64,000 nucleotides of DNA from positions 2,632,624 through 2,696,623 of the forward strand of contig NZ_LT985747.1 in NCBI RefSeq assembly GCF_900289175.1, read 5' to 3'. The stretch's first letter is position 1; each line of letters starts with the position of its first letter. This document shows positions 63,382-64,000 of this stretch, piece by piece. The notes under the pieces are model-generated. The model was not told where the DNA came from. It ran no database searches and saw only the letters and a list, made by a program, of their open reading frames with translations. This DNA is from Paenibacillus faecalis. Lineage in GTDB: Bacteria > Bacillota > Bacilli > Paenibacillales > Paenibacillaceae. The translations under genes and the position numbers were made by a program.

Positions 63382-63576
63382 TTATTTAACAGCCAAAACT
63401 ATCAAGCTTGGCCATCGCCAGCTAGGCATACAACAAAATTTCATAAGCCTAATGTATAGTCGTCTACTATGAATCTTATAAATAAGTATTGGATCATCAT
63501 TTGATATTGGACCTTGGACAACTTCGCTTCTATTAAAGATACTTGAAATAGCCTTCCCAATCTCGTTATATAATGT
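63382..63576 (-). pseudogene. Coding-like remnant, no start
   Basis: A 64-codon open stretch (LYNEIGKAISSIFNRSEVVQ, then IYKIHSRRLYIRL) that ends in TAA and is preceded by a stop, with no ribosome site. Composition looks protein-like but the family is unknown. Confidence 0.3.
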
Positions 63577-63855
63577 TTAAAAATCCATTTTTTAAATCCA
63601 AAACACGAACACAAATTCTCCTTTTTAACAAGTTAATATTACAACCAGTCTGTAGCAATAGCAAGGCAATAAATGCATTTAGTTTTATTATATTTTCTAT
63701 ACATTCCTTACAAAATTATATTTAATATTAATAATTTCAGTATATTTATAATTTATTATTAAATAATGACAAATAAAATTAAAATGATTTAGAATATCAG
63801 CATTACTTTCTATAAAATACTCGTCATACAGTGCAAGACATAGATATGTCAATCA

Positions 63856-63900
63856 TGATCACCCATCCAACGGGTGGTTTGCTCTTGGGGTATATCCCCC
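63856..63900. repeat. Paired hairpins at the right edge, possible IS200/IS605 end
   Basis: ACCC-ATCCAAC-GGGT and the palindrome GGGGTATATCCCC lie close together just beyond the stop of an ORF that enters from the right. Subterminal hairpins of this kind occur at IS200/IS605 ends. Confidence 0.4.
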
Positions 63901-63924
63901 ACTTCCAAATTGGGCCTAAAGATG

Positions 63925-64000
63925 CTAGCCTGAAAAAATTGTTCTGGTCATGTGCTTCTTGTTCACGAAATATTTAGCTACAGTTGCTTCACTTAAGCCA
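63925..64000 (-). CDS. C-terminal end of an ORF entering from the right, possibly TnpA of IS200/IS605
   Basis: Only 24 residues are seen: GLSEATVAKYFVNKKHMTR then TIFSG and TAG. The string SEATVAKYF resembles the catalytic-Tyr helix of Y1 transposases (SEETxxKYI). Too short for certainty. Confidence 0.4.
   Translation of the reverse strand, partial: GLSEATVAKYFVNKKHMTRTIFSG

Larger units (their letters stand above)
63146..63924. other. AT-rich region with remnants
   Basis: About 780 bases, mostly A/T. No ribosome site followed by a long frame. One minus-strand stretch (next entry) has coding character. Otherwise nothing is seen. Confidence 0.6.

Noticed and set aside
1..64000. CRISPR arrays, tRNA and rRNA genes
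   Set aside because: No regularly spaced direct repeats of CRISPR size and no cloverleaf or rRNA signature sequences were seen on either strand.

Overview
The window comes from a low-to-mid GC, endospore-forming Firmicute of the Bacillales, most likely Paenibacillus or a close relative. The evidence is direct: sporulation genes (spoIVA, spmA, spmB, dacB, ytfJ, a spoVIF-like gene, ypeB), strong GGAGG ribosome binding sites with many TTG and GTG starts, and a gene order that follows the Bacillus subtilis trp-aro-hep-mtrB-hbs-spoIVA-gpsA-der-cmk-ypeB-prsW-ypb-serA-res-spm-dacB-scp-rib segment almost step by step. The departures from that order carry most of the interest.

Layout. 1-8230: end of a chorismate/tryptophan supraoperon read on the minus strand (aroC, aroB, aroH, then trpEDCFB running off the left edge). 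The trp leader carries eleven NAG triplets at exact 5-nt spacing, a textbook TRAP target, and the TRAP gene mtrB itself lies at 17.0-17.2 kb. 8.3-14.6 kb: cheR, ndk and menaquinone side-chain and ring-modification genes (hepT, menG, hepS), with three genes of the futalosine menaquinone route (mqnA, a UbiX-type flavin prenyltransferase, a UbiA/MqnP-type prenyltransferase) spliced between menG and hepT. 14.7-17.7 kb: an unknown membrane-anchored protein, an M20 dipeptidase on the plus strand, mtrB, hbs. 17.9-30.8 kb: spoIVA, a YphF lipoprotein, ferredoxin, nucleotidyltransferase-like gene, YphE, SpoVIF, gpsA, plsY, der, S1-domain protein, plsC, cmk, ypfB, ypfA (PilZ), ypeB. 30.8-36 kb: prsW, a mecA paralogue, a polysaccharide deacetylase lipoprotein, ypbG, ypbE-like, ypbD.

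36-48.4 kb: serA under a T-box riboswitch; the resABCDE cytochrome c maturation and redox-sensing cluster; rluB; an amidase-like domain protein; spmA/spmB; dacB; ytfJ. 48.4-53.9 kb: an AT-rich accessory island between ytfJ and ytfI, normally neighbours. It holds a MarR regulator with an NmrA-like reductase and two matching operators, a SUKH protein, a decayed IS1182-type transposase, and a self-contained receptor/peptide quorum-sensing unit of the RRNPP type whose 52-residue peptide precursor is a very short gene. 53.9-61.7 kb: CNNM/CorC-type membrane protein, ytfI, scpAB, and ribD-ribE-ribAB-ribH under an FMN riboswitch. 61.9-64 kb: AT-rich, gene-poor end with a frameshifted ParB-like gene, an orphan two-helix membrane protein, remnants, and the edge of a possible IS200/IS605 element.

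Regulation visible in the sequence links several parts: TRAP made from mtrB should sense tryptophan and control the trp leader; tRNA charging should control serA; FMN should control the rib operon; MarR should control itself and the reductase; the exported peptide should control the RRNPP receptor. The strongest candidates for something undescribed are the receptor/peptide pair at 51.9-53.5 kb and a 42-codon leader ORF in the trp leader that runs through the attenuator hairpin and overlaps the trpE start by ATGA.
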